Shown one piece after another: positions 1 through 6,410 of a stretch of DNA of 8,526 bases (position 1 is the stretch's first letter; each line of letters starts with the position of its first letter). The translations under genes and the position numbers were made by a program. The DNA lies in contig JAEWBT010000076.1 of assembly GCA_023391015.1 (NCBI GenBank), forward strand, positions 1 to 8,526. The letters are read 5' to 3'. The notes beneath the pieces are model-generated. The model was given only the letters and a program-made list of their open reading frames with translations. It did not search any database and had not been told where the DNA came from. Source of the DNA: Bacteroidota bacterium (GTDB lineage Bacteria > Bacteroidota > Bacteroidia > Chitinophagales > Chitinophagaceae).

Positions 1-24
1 GCGCCGGCCCTCCCTGCTTTATAG

Positions 25-58
25 ATTTCCGGAAATAGAAGCCAATATTTCCGGAAAA
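25..58. repeat. Pair of TTTCCGGAAA palindromes behind the protease gene
   Basis: Two perfect palindromic decamers TTTCCGGAAA lie at 26-35 and 48-57, 22 bp apart. The first extends to the 12-bp palindrome ATTTCCGGAAAT. The nearer copy starts about 10 bp beyond the protease stop codon. Because each copy is self-complementary, the two can also pair with each other as a 10-11 bp stem with a loop of about 12 nt in the protease transcript. No U-tract follows, so it is not a classical intrinsic terminator. The same motif recurs behind the other genes of this window. Its role is unknown; a 3'-end or termination function is inference. Confidence 0.6.
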
Positions 59-67
59 TTTCAAACC

Positions 68-2290
68 TTATTGTACCACAAACGAAGTGGTTTCCGCAAA
101 GCCTTGTTCCACATTTTGCAGGCGGAAATAATAAGCCCCTACTGGCAAAGCCGCTACCGGGAAGGTGTTCACGCCACTTTCAAAACGGCCCTTCCAAACC
201 TGCTGGCCCATATTGTTATACAGCACGGCATTTACAGAAGAGAGATTACCGGGAATTTCCAGTTTCACTACATCCTTCGCCGGTACCGGATACACCTTTA
301 CCAGCTTCTCCGCACCGGAAACATTATGTATGCTGGACGGGTCAAACTCGGTGCGCAGCAGTGCACGATTAATGACAAAGAAAATGCTGTTGGAGGCCTT
401 CAGCTTAATGCGGCCATTGACAGTCGTAATGTTGGGGATGGTTACGGTTGCCGAGCCGGTGTTAGGGACATTGCTTGCCAACGTGTAAGGAAAGGTCTGC
501 CCGCCATCCACGGAATAATAAATGTCCACCGCGTTGCAGTTAATCGGAGCGGCCGTAGAGTTGGATACGTTCCAGGTAATGGTTTTCTGTCCGCCGCCGG
601 TAAGGGTGTCGGTTGAAAGCAGCAGGTTGGTAATCTTGAAGGTATCAGCAGCTTTGATGGACTGCACTTTTACAAGGTCGCTGTTGGAAATCGCAAATGT
701 GCCGGTACCGTTGCGCACATCCCGGACTGTAAGGCGGAAAGTGGTTGTACGACCTACTGTGGGCAGGCGATCGCCAATCAAGCCCGGCAGGTTGAGCAGC
801 AACCGGGACATTGCAGGAAATACCCGCGTTGGCGACGATGTGGGAGTATTGGAACGCCAGACAGGGCCCGCAGTGTCCGCAGTGTTGTAGGAGGAAGCGC
901 TTCCCAAATCATCCTGCTCCCAGGAGTATGTAACACCTGTTCCGGAAACGGTAGGGGCTGTAAGCTCAAAAGGGGTGTACCACGGAATGTTGTAGGTAGC
1001 AGGCGCTTGCGCAATCGCCGGAATGGGATTGCCGGTGTTGGTAGATGTGCCACAGGTAGGCACCTGCGAGATCCGGGTAGTAGTCTGGTCCAGACTTTTA
1101 AAATGGAAATAGGCGTCGCTGTTGCGCTGCAGGTTGTCTGAGCTGCCGCAAATGCCCGCATACGCCATAATGGTAGAGCCAGACCCCGGCTCATAGGCGC
1201 TGGAACCACTGCGGTTACCCCCACCACAGCTTCCCCCCGTCCCTGCATTAAAAGTATGTTGCGCGCCAAACTGGTGGCCCATCTCGTGGGCAACAAAATC
1301 CACGTCGAAAGGGTCACCTACCGGGCTTGAGGAGCCGGTTACGCCACGGGCTTTAGTAGAGTTATTACACAGGGACCCCAACGCTGCAACACCACCACCA
1401 CCGGTCGAAAACACATGACCAATATCGTAGTTACCACTGCCAATGCGGGCATCAACTACAGCCTGATTTTCACCCAGCATAGCGCTGCTGTTGCTGTTCG
1501 TATAAGGATCGGTCGCGCCATTGGTAAAAATCAGCGTGTCGGTGTTGGGAACCAGCTGCATCGTAGCAGCCAGTTCTGTTTCATAAATCCCATTCACGCG
1601 GTTCATTGTGGTAATCATCTTGGCCAGCACCTGCACCTTCGTAGGGTTGGAGAGGCCGGTGGCCGCCCGTGCATATTCGCCTGTGCAGGCCAGGGCCAGC
1701 CGGTAGGTGTGCTTCACAGCGCCATTCGTCAGCAGCGCAGCCGGATTGGGAGCCGGATCCGGAACAGCTTTTGCCACGGCATCCAGTTCGCAACGCATTT
1801 TTTCGCGAGCGTCGGGATTCATAGCCTTGCGGTCATAAACGATATAACTGCCGTCGTTAGCCAGCGAAAAAGGGTCAATGAAATACTGCGCCGTGCCATC
1901 CAGAATCATGGCATGGAAAGCGCCTTCGCCCACGTCTATTTTTACCGTTACCGCCGGATTGTCTTTCTGCGTTCCGGTATAGGTGAGCAGGTCAGGATAT
2001 TTTTGGTAAAAATCACCGGTGGAAATCGGGGTTTCCCAAACCAAAAACGTCTTGTTGCTGCCGTCGGGCACAGGAAGCGAAATGGCTACCGCCCCCTGCG
2101 GGTTCTGCGTTGCTTTCCGGAGCGCATTCGCCATATCAGCAAAACGCAGTTGGTATGTCAGATACGATTCGGCTTCGATGCGGGACTTTTCGCCGGTGCG
2201 TTCGCTTGGCGTCCAAAAGGCCGCCCCGCCGGCAAAGGCGGGTATGGTGGTCGCCGCCAGAAAGGCCAGCGAGAGGATTTGTTTTTTCAT
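68..2290 (-). CDS. Secreted reprolysin-like zinc metalloprotease with T9SS C-terminal sorting domain
   Basis: This 740-aa preproprotein is predicted to be an extracellular or cell-surface endopeptidase. Residues 1-20 form a signal peptide ending AFA. Residues about 50-165 are a pro-region. The catalytic domain spans about 190-415 and contains HEMGHQFGAQH (335-345), giving zinc ligands H335, H339 and H345 and catalytic E336. The methionine turn is STIMAYAG (M375). Cysteines at 202, 308, 355, 381 and 413 could form disulfides. Cys167, in KMRCELD at the end of the pro-region, is a candidate cysteine switch (inference). Two Ig/Fn3-like beta modules follow (about 430-545 and 548-640). The last 77 residues, from VKVYPVPAKD (664) to the end, match the type A T9SS sorting domain, which directs outer-membrane export and is normally cleaved. 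The gene lies 20 bp behind the lipoprotein gene and is probably cotranscribed with it. The substrate is not predictable. Function class is well supported; subfamily is less certain. Confidence 0.95.
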   Translation of the reverse strand: MKKQILSLAFLAATTIPAFAGGAAFWTPSERTGEKSRIEAESYLTYQLRFADMANALRKATQNPQGAVAISLPVPDGSNKTFLVWETPISTGDFYQKYPDLLTYTGTQKDNPAVTVKIDVGEGAFHAMILDGTAQYFIDPFSLANDGSYIVYDRKAMNPDAREKMRCELDAVAKAVPDPAPNPAALLTNGAVKHTYRLALACTGEYARAATGLSNPTKVQVLAKMITTMNRVNGIYETELAATMQLVPNTDTLIFTNGATDPYTNSNSSAMLGENQAVVDARIGSGNYDIGHVFSTGGGGVAALGSLCNNSTKARGVTGSSSPVGDPFDVDFVAHEMGHQFGAQHTFNAGTGGSCGGGNRSGSSAYEPGSGSTIMAYAGICGSSDNLQRNSDAYFHFKSLDQTTTRISQVPTCGTSTNTGNPIPAIAQAPATYNIPWYTPFELTAPTVSGTGVTYSWEQDDLGSASSYNTADTAGPVWRSNTPTSSPTRVFPAMSRLLLNLPGLIGDRLPTVGRTTTFRLTVRDVRNGTGTFAISNSDLVKVQSIKAADTFKITNLLLSTDTLTGGGQKTITWNVSNSTAAPINCNAVDIYYSVDGGQTFPYTLASNVPNTGSATVTIPNITTVNGRIKLKASNSIFFVINRALLRTEFDPSSIHNVSGAEKLVKVYPVPAKDVVKLEIPGNLSSVNAVLYNNMGQQVWKGRFESGVNTFPVAALPVGAYYFRLQNVEQGFAETTSFVVQ

Positions 2291-2310
2291 TTTTGGGTTT
2301 TAGGCTTTGT

Positions 2311-2904
2311 TTATCTTTGAACGTCTTTCATTCGCTCCAGCCGGTTGTTACTTGGTGGAACCATTTTCTCAAAAGGACGGCGCGGGGTCGTTGCGTTGTC
2401 TTTGTTGTAAAGGATATACACATGAGCACCCACATCGGTTCGTGGCTCCAGCAGAAAACTTTTTCCGGCTTCAATAATCTGGCCACGCATTGAGGTGCCA
2501 TCCCAGTCCAGGCGCAGGTCTGCTCCGTTCTCGCTCACGCCTTTGAGGGATACCAGATCCGGATAACGCTCCGCCATTTGGGGGCTCATGGTTTCCGATA
2601 AGGAAAGCAGGAATTTCCGGCAGCCCAAAGGCAGTTGGATAGCCGCCGTTCCACCCTCCTTTTTCACCGCAGCAAAAAAGGCTTTTTCATTCTCTGCTTT
2701 TAAAACCGAGTATTCTTTGGGCAGGTCTGTTCCGGAAATCAGGGCAGCAGCCTGCGGTGTCAGATTCATCGTTGCAGATCCGGCACTCGCATAGTTGCAA
2801 TCGCTTTTGGGACCAGCAGCATTCATTTTCCGGCTGCTGTTGCAGGCGGCAAATCCAGCACCCAGCACCAACACAGCGGCAGATAAAATTTGCTTTTTGT
2901 TCAT
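2311..2904 (-). CDS. Lipoprotein resembling a free-standing metalloprotease pro-domain
   Basis: The product is 197 aa. I chose the ATG at 2902-2904 because it gives a lipoprotein signal: MNKKQ, a hydrophobic run, then GFAAC with lipidated Cys21. The frame stays open upstream to 3147, but that extension looks non-coding. Residues about 73-181 align with residues about 53-165 of the protease encoded just downstream. Shared elements include AIxLP, a KFL/TFL stretch, YPDL (114-117 here, 98-101 there), the pattern GxI...FLLEP against AMI...YFIDP, VYILYNKD against SYIVYDRK, and a final EKM. The similarity stops there: the protease continues RCELD with a candidate switch cysteine, whereas this protein has VPPSNN and ends 16 residues after EKM. 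Both signal peptides also share KKQILS. It has no HExxH and no T9SS domain. It may be an anchored inhibitor, chaperone or regulator of the protease, or a decayed duplicate. No family name was recognised. Confidence 0.85.
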   Translation of the reverse strand: MNKKQILSAAVLVLGAGFAACNSSRKMNAAGPKSDCNYASAGSATMNLTPQAAALISGTDLPKEYSVLKAENEKAFFAAVKKEGGTAAIQLPLGCRKFLLSLSETMSPQMAERYPDLVSLKGVSENGADLRLDWDGTSMRGQIIEAGKSFLLEPRTDVGAHVYILYNKDNATTPRRPFEKMVPPSNNRLERMKDVQR

Positions 2905-2915
2905 AGGAATTGCGA

Positions 2916-2930
2916 ATTTATCGGATAAAT
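2916..2930. promoter_or_regulatory. Palindrome just upstream of the lipoprotein start (candidate operator)
   Basis: ATTTATC-G-GATAAAT is a perfect 7+1+7 inverted repeat ending 11 bp before the lipoprotein ATG. A symmetric AT-rich site here could be an operator for the lipoprotein-protease unit or a small 5'-UTR hairpin. The symmetry is seen in the sequence; the function is inference. Confidence 0.35.
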
Positions 2931-2938
2931 GCCAGTTT

Positions 2939-2964
2939 AGGCGCAATCTGGTTTCAGAGCGCCT
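2939..2964. repeat. Hairpin upstream of the lipoprotein gene
   Basis: Arms AGGCGC (2939-2944) and GCGCCT (2959-2964) enclose TCTG/CAGA (2947-2950 and 2955-2958). This gives a 10-bp stem with a two-base AA bulge and a GTTT loop. On the minus strand it would sit in the leader or promoter about 35 bp before the lipoprotein ATG. No U-tract follows on that strand. Confidence 0.4.
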
Positions 2965-2994
2965 GTTTCTGAACGGGTTGGGAGGATCAGCGTA

Positions 2995-3016
2995 CGCTTT
3001 GCTTTCCAACAAAGCG
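2995..3016. repeat. Short perfect hairpin CGCTTTG/CAAAGCG
   Basis: The 7-bp arms at 2995-3001 and 3010-3016 are perfectly complementary around an 8-nt loop. It lies about 90 bp upstream of the lipoprotein start. No run of T follows on either strand that would make it a convincing terminator. Confidence 0.35.
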
Positions 3017-3096
3017 CACTGGATATTTTTCAACAAGCAGCCCTTCGACACGATGGTCACCAAGAGCCAAGCAAGAAGCCCAGCCTGATTATACAA

Positions 3097-3148
3097 ATTG
3101 GGGACAAGGTCTTCTTTCTTGTAGGTGATCAAGAGCCTTTTCCCCAAT
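3097..3148. repeat. Inverted repeat ATTGGGGA ... TCCCCAAT
   Basis: Perfect 8-bp arms at 3097-3104 and 3141-3148 flank a 36-nt interior. The interior contains a second possible stem, ACAAG/CTTGT (3104-3108 and 3118-3122). It lies directly beside the REP-like cluster and may belong to the same repetitive block. No function was recognised. Confidence 0.35.
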
Positions 3149-3203
3149 CAACCGCCGTCGGCTCCCCTAAGCGGTATTGTTTCCCGCAAGCGGTATCGCC
3201 AGC

Positions 3204-3358
3204 AGCCCCGAAGGGGCGATAGGATTATAGCAATAGAACATTTTTTAGAAACCACAGCCCTGAAAGGGTGTAAGGATTGCCGGTATCCTATCGCCTTTTC
3301 AGGGTTCTTCTCCTTTTCGACAGGGTTTTTTCTATAATCCTGTCGCCCCTCCGGGGCT
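3204..3358. repeat. Nested REP-like palindromic cluster (four units, two per orientation)
   Basis: The outer arms at 3204-3230 and 3332-3358 are 27 bp long and match as inverted repeats at 25 of 27 positions. Each starts with the small palindrome AGCCCCG(A/G)AGGGGCGA and ends AGGATTATAG. Inside lie two weaker copies at 3256-3277 and 3285-3306, again in opposite orientation, matching each other at 17 of 22 positions. All four fit a unit of roughly AGCCC-N-GAA-GGG-N-GA-N-AGGAT. The head-to-head layout resembles bacterial interspersed mosaic elements built from REP units, which are mobilised in trans by REP-associated tyrosine transposases (RAYT). No transposase is in the window. Membership in that class is inference from structure; the repeats are directly visible. 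Confidence 0.75.
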
Positions 3359-3389
3359 AGCAAACGCACGCCGAATTTTCTATGAACAC

Positions 3390-3437
3390 AACTTAATGGA
3401 ATTTAAGTTACTTACCAGAGTGCTCCAGTAAGCTTAA
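3390..3437. repeat. Two overlapping imperfect palindromes
   Basis: AACTTAA (3390-3396) and TTAAGTT (3403-3409) form a 7-bp stem with a 6-nt loop. Overlapping it, TTAAG (3403-3407) can instead pair with CTTAA (3433-3437) around the mirror-like series CTTAC-CA-GAG-TG-CTC-CA-GTAAG (3411-3432). The two folds are mutually exclusive because they share 3403-3407. No neighbouring gene start explains a switch here, so the role is unknown. Confidence 0.35.
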
Positions 3438-3491
3438 TTCGCTTTAAAGTCCTTACCGACCGCAACCGATGCTAACTCTAAGATAGGGAAA

Positions 3492-3538
3492 AAGGCCAAA
3501 AGAGCCCGAAAAGGAAGCACTTTTCTGCCGCTGGCCTT
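3492..3538 (-). terminator. Candidate intrinsic terminator behind the copper ATPase gene
   Basis: Read on the minus strand, AAGGCCA and TGGCCTT (3532-3538 and 3492-3498) form a 7-bp stem. The interior holds a second stem, GAAAAG/CTTTTC (3508-3513 and 3520-3525). The outer stem is followed by TTTTT. It starts about 68 nt beyond the ATPase stop. The stem is short and the loop long, so this is only a moderate candidate; the TTTCCGGAAA palindromes lie between it and the gene. Confidence 0.35.
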
Positions 3539-3548
3539 CAAACAAACG

Positions 3549-3577
3549 TTTCCGGAGGATGCCCGTTTTCCGGAAAA
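3549..3577. repeat. TTTCCGGAAA palindrome with a partial second copy, behind the ATPase gene
   Basis: The 12-bp perfect palindrome TTTTCCGGAAAA is at 3566-3577, and a partial copy TTTCCGGA is at 3549-3556. The full copy begins about 28 bp beyond the ATPase stop codon. The arrangement mirrors the pair behind the protease gene. The partial copy overlaps an AAACGTTT palindrome (3544-3551), whose AACGTT core also occurs in the ATPase promoter region. Confidence 0.6.
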
Positions 3578-3605
3578 GCAGGCAACACACCCACTCTTTA
3601 TTTTT

Positions 3606-5738
3606 TTACCGCAATCGCCGTACGCCGAGGTACAAGCTGTTCAGCACCAGCACCACATCTGAGAGCGCCATCACCCCCGCGCCCCACGTCGGGCTGAGGT
3701 AGCCCGCCGCCGCCACCGGAATGGCGATCACGTTGTAGAGAAAGGCCCAGAACAGGTTGGATTTAATGGTTTTCTCGGTGTAGATGCCCAGCTTCAATGC
3801 CTGCGGCAACACACTGAATTTGTTTCCAGAAAGAATAATCTGCGCCGACTGCACCGCAATTTGGGAAGCTTCGCTGAGGGAAATGCCCACCGTAGCCTTG
3901 GCCAGCGAAGGCGCATCGTTGATCCCGTCGCCCACCATTGCCACACCGCCTTTCTGCAAAAGTCCGTCCAGCAGGCTGGCTTTGCCTTCGGGAGTTTGTC
4001 CGGCGTGCACTTCTGCAATGCCCACCAGCGCCGCCACACTTTCAGATTTTTCTACGCGGTCGCCGGAAATCAGTACGGTGTGATAGCCCTGGTCTTTCAA
4101 CACTTGGATAGTGGCCGCCGCATCGGGCCGCAGTTGATCTTCCAGCCTGATAGCACCGCGAAACTGTCCGTTTTCGGATAAGTAGAGGTCAAAATTCTCC
4201 GGTCCGGCGTTTGGCGAGACCCAGCTTTTTTTGCCCAGTTTCCACTCCGCGCCGGCCAGATTTCCCTGCATCCCGTGGCCTTTGATTTCTGAAATATCAG
4301 ACAAGGCCACGTTTTCGGTCGCTGTCCACTGCGCCAAAACCGACTTTGCAATCGGGTGTGCCGAGTGGCTTTCCAGCGCTACCACAATGTTTTGAAGGGC
4401 ATCTTCCCCAATTCCTGCTGTTTCTACAGACGTGATGTGGAGGTCGCCGGTAGTAAGCGTTCCGGTTTTGTCAAACACAATGGTTTTGATGGTTTTGATG
4501 CGCTCCAGCGTGTCGCCGCCTTTCACCAGAATACCCATCCGCGCAGCCCGGCCCAAGCCCACTGCAATGGCCGCCGGCGTGGCCAACCCCATCGCGCATG
4601 GACACGAAATCACCAGCACGGCAATGGCCCGCGACATACTTTGGGCAAAGGGCAAATCCACGATAAAGTAATTTACCAGCAAGGTTAGGATGGCAATCCC
4701 CAGCACCGCCGGAACGAAGATGGCAGAAATCCGGTCGGCCAGTTTTTGCAGCGGGGGCCGCGCCGCCTGCGCCTGCCGCACCATCTCTACAATGCGGGCA
4801 AGAACAGAATTTCTCCCTACTGCCGTCACCCGAACCAGTGCTGCACCATTCACCACCAGTGTACCGCCTGTTACAGCTTCGCCCGCCGGACGGTGAGCGG
4901 GCAGGGCCTCGCCGGTAATCATTTTCTCATCCACCTGCAAGTCGCCCTTCTCTACCACACCATCTGCCGGAATGGCCTCGCCTTCTGCCACCCGGATCAG
5001 GTCGTTGGCAAGCAGCTTTTTAACGTCCACCTCGGTCACGGTTTCGCGCCCCTGGGCATCCACCGTTACGCGGCGGGCCACCTGCGGTTGCAGCTTCGTC
5101 AGGGCATCAATGCTTTTGGTAGTGGCCTTCACGGTGCGGTGTTCCAGCCAGTTGCCGGCCATCACAAGGGTAATGATCGAGGCCGTGGTTTCAAAAAACA
5201 TGTACTGATGGGCGTCGCCGAAAAGGCTGCGCAACGAATAGCCGAAGGCCGCCGTTGCGCCCAGCAAAATCAGCACGTTCATGTTGGGCGCGCCGTGGCG
5301 CAAGGAATTGATGCTGCTTTTTCCAAACACAATCCAGCCAATGATGAAAACCGGCGTGGCCAGCGCTGCCTGAAACCAAACGTTGTGCAGCAGGGGCCAA
5401 TTCGAAAACATATGCGCCAGTAGTGGAATCGTGAGCGCCACGCAGATGGGGAGGAGCCGGTCGGAGAGGTTGCCGTGGTCGTGGGCGTCGTGGCTATCGT
5501 GGGCAGAGACTTCGCCTTCTTCGGCCATCGGGCGCAGGGTTTTAAAGCCCAGTCCGTCGATAGCGTCGTAGATATCGGTAAGCGGCGGATCGGCTTCTAT
5601 GGTCTCAAAATAGACCTCGCCACTTGCGTGGTTTACGGCCACGTTGGAAAGCCCTTTTTTCTGAAGGCTTTTGGTGATAACGTTGGCACAGGAAGCGCAG
5701 GTCATGCCCGATACTTCCAGCGTGTGAGATTGATTCAT
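3606..5738 (-). CDS. Cu+-type heavy-metal-translocating P1B ATPase
   Basis: This 710-aa inner-membrane pump is predicted to export monovalent copper (possibly silver) using ATP. One N-terminal metal-binding domain carries GMTCASC (11-17; Cys14, Cys17). A His-rich linker follows (H80, H83, H86, H88). Eight membrane helices are predicted near 92-112, 120-140, 152-173, 177-197, 335-357, 367-391, 660-680 and 683-704. The actuator motif is TGEA (275-278), where Ser or Pro is more usual in the last position. Helix 6 has CPC (379-381), the phosphorylation site is DKTGT (D423), and HP (461-462) and GDGINDAP (603-610) follow. The CPC and the YN pair of helix 7 (668-669) indicate the CopA/P1B-1 group. 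Helix 8 reads MALSD (690-694) where the group usually has MxxSS. It is divergent from tsaE across 77 bp. No copper chaperone or sensor gene is adjacent. Function class is secure; metal preference is slightly uncertain. Confidence 0.95.
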   Translation of the reverse strand: MNQSHTLEVSGMTCASCANVITKSLQKKGLSNVAVNHASGEVYFETIEADPPLTDIYDAIDGLGFKTLRPMAEEGEVSAHDSHDAHDHGNLSDRLLPICVALTIPLLAHMFSNWPLLHNVWFQAALATPVFIIGWIVFGKSSINSLRHGAPNMNVLILLGATAAFGYSLRSLFGDAHQYMFFETTASIITLVMAGNWLEHRTVKATTKSIDALTKLQPQVARRVTVDAQGRETVTEVDVKKLLANDLIRVAEGEAIPADGVVEKGDLQVDEKMITGEALPAHRPAGEAVTGGTLVVNGAALVRVTAVGRNSVLARIVEMVRQAQAARPPLQKLADRISAIFVPAVLGIAILTLLVNYFIVDLPFAQSMSRAIAVLVISCPCAMGLATPAAIAVGLGRAARMGILVKGGDTLERIKTIKTIVFDKTGTLTTGDLHITSVETAGIGEDALQNIVVALESHSAHPIAKSVLAQWTATENVALSDISEIKGHGMQGNLAGAEWKLGKKSWVSPNAGPENFDLYLSENGQFRGAIRLEDQLRPDAAATIQVLKDQGYHTVLISGDRVEKSESVAALVGIAEVHAGQTPEGKASLLDGLLQKGGVAMVGDGINDAPSLAKATVGISLSEASQIAVQSAQIILSGNKFSVLPQALKLGIYTEKTIKSNLFWAFLYNVIAIPVAAAGYLSPTWGAGVMALSDVVLVLNSLYLGVRRLR

Positions 5739-5815
5739 TTTTCAAAACGTTTTTGGGAAAAGGAAACGTTGCCTTTCGGTTTCCGGTAGCGGCCGGTTTT
5801 TGTTTCTTTGCAGCC
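5739..5815. promoter_or_regulatory. Divergent promoter region of the copper ATPase and tsaE, with AACGTT boxes
   Basis: This 77-bp gap must hold the promoter activity for both genes. A perfect 10-bp palindrome AAAACGTTTT lies at 5744-5753, five bases before the ATPase ATG. A second AAACGTT lies at 5764-5770, its AACGTT core centred 19 bp from the first. Two same-face half-turn-spaced boxes would suit a dimeric regulator, but this is inference. On the plus strand TTTCTTTG (5803-5810) resembles the Bacteroidota -7 element TAnnTTTG at seven of eight positions. If used, the tsaE transcript would be nearly leaderless. No Shine-Dalgarno sequence is seen for either gene. Confidence 0.4.
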
Positions 5816-6253
5816 ATGCAGCCGCCCGTCCTACAAATTTCCTACAAACTGGAGGAGCTTCCAAAGGTTGTTTATCAGCTTCGCCAATGGGCCCATGCGG
5901 TTTCGGTATGCACTTTTTCCGGCGACCTGGGCGCGGGCAAAACCACTTTGATACGAGAATGGTGCCGCCAGCTTGGCGTGACCGACGCCGTGAGCAGCCC
6001 CACGTTTTCGCTTGTGAACGAATACCAAACCGAAACCAGCCAGCCGGTATATCACATGGATTTTTACCGCCTGCGCCATGCTTCAGAAGCCTATGAAGCC
6101 GGACTGGAAGAGTTGCTGGAAGCGCCAGACGCGTTGGTTTTAGTGGAATGGCCCAGTCGCGCAGAGGCGCTTTTGCCCGCCGGTAGGGTGGATGTGGAAA
6201 TCACCCTGCAAGGGGACGGGCGCACCCTTACCGCCACAAGGCAGCAGGACTAA
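5816..6253 (+). CDS. tsaE: tRNA t6A biosynthesis ATPase TsaE
   Basis: TsaE is the small cytoplasmic ATPase that works with TsaB and TsaD in making N6-threonylcarbamoyladenosine at position 37 of ANN-reading tRNAs. The 145-aa product has the Walker A motif GDLGAGKTT (36-44). It also has the family stretch SPTFSLVNEY (61-70), the HMDFYRL segment (80-86) and VEWPSR (110-115). I chose the ATG at 5816, which gives MQPPV and a normal family length. The same frame is open back to a TTG at 5753, but the extra 21 residues have no family counterpart and would overlap the divergent promoter. It is transcribed away from the ATPase; the next plus-strand gene is 157 bp downstream. Nothing essential appears to be missing. 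Confidence 0.95.
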   Translation: MQPPVLQISYKLEELPKVVYQLRQWAHAVSVCTFSGDLGAGKTTLIREWCRQLGVTDAVSSPTFSLVNEYQTETSQPVYHMDFYRLRHASEAYEAGLEELLEAPDALVLVEWPSRAEALLPAGRVDVEITLQGDGRTLTATRQQD

Positions 6254-6267
6254 AGAAATCTCCTTTG

Positions 6268-6334
6268 TTTCCGGAAAGCAAAATCCTTTTTCCGGATTTT
6301 CTAACCCCTTGAGAATAAAGCCTTTTTCCGGAAA
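6268..6334. repeat. Three TTCCGG palindromes behind tsaE
   Basis: Perfect TTTCCGGAAA copies occur at 6268-6277 and 6325-6334, with a partial copy TTTCCGGATTT between them (6289-6299). The first begins 15 bp after the tsaE stop. The middle copy also sits in a small AT-rich hairpin, AAAATCC/GGATTTT (6280-6286 and 6294-6300). They fill much of the 157-bp gap before the LysE-like gene. The remaining sequence, 6335-6410, should contain that gene's promoter. The best -7-like match is TAATATTG (6373-6380), but the nearest TTTG (6357-6360) is only 12 bp upstream of it, too close for a typical -33 element. Confidence 0.6.
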
Positions 6335-6410
6335 TTATTCTCTCTGTATAGCTGCCTTTGAGGGCAAGCGCTTAATATTGTCTATTGTTAACCCGTAGCC
6401 CAACCCTGTG

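Larger units (their letters stand above)
2905..3605. other. 701-bp intergenic region rich in inverted repeats, no credible gene
   Basis: The region separates the 5' end of the lipoprotein gene from the 3' end of the copper ATPase gene; both are on the minus strand. Short open frames cross it but none resembles a protein. It contains at least seven inverted repeats (listed separately). There is also a short direct repeat AAGCGGTAT at 3169-3177 and 3188-3196, and CAAGAGCC at 3061-3068 and 3130-3137. No tRNA cloverleaf or rRNA was recognised. The promoter of the lipoprotein-protease unit must lie in the part nearest 2905. A weak match to the Bacteroidota -7 consensus TAnnTTTG is TAAATTCG on the minus strand, within the palindrome at 2916-2930, but no clear -33 element was found. 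Confidence 0.7.

Noticed and set aside
1415..2320. Long plus-strand open frame (about 300 codons) opposite the protease gene
   Set aside because: It is the antisense shadow of a GC-rich coding sequence; its translation has no domain or signal and resembles no family, while the minus strand is clearly coding.
2905..3147. Extending the lipoprotein by 81 residues to the upstream ATG at 3147
   Set aside because: The extension would bury the lipoprotein signal (KKQIL...GFAAC) inside the protein, has no recognisable family, and crosses several inverted repeats. The ATG at 2904 is far better.
3204..3358. CRISPR array
   Set aside because: The repeats are inverted and palindromic, with only two per orientation and irregular spacing; there are no regular spacers and no cas genes.
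3361..3605. Possible tRNA or small RNA gene
   Set aside because: No cloverleaf, CCA end or anticodon arm could be built; only simple inverted repeats are visible.
4478..4499. Short tandem repeat GGTTTTGAT x2 in the ATPase gene (KTIKTI)
   Set aside because: The spacing from LER to DKTGT is the usual one for CopA proteins, so it is not an insertion; the repeat is coincidental.
5753..5815. TsaE start at TTG 5753
   Set aside because: It adds 21 residues not seen in TsaE and overlaps the divergent promoter; the ATG at 5816 gives the normal length.
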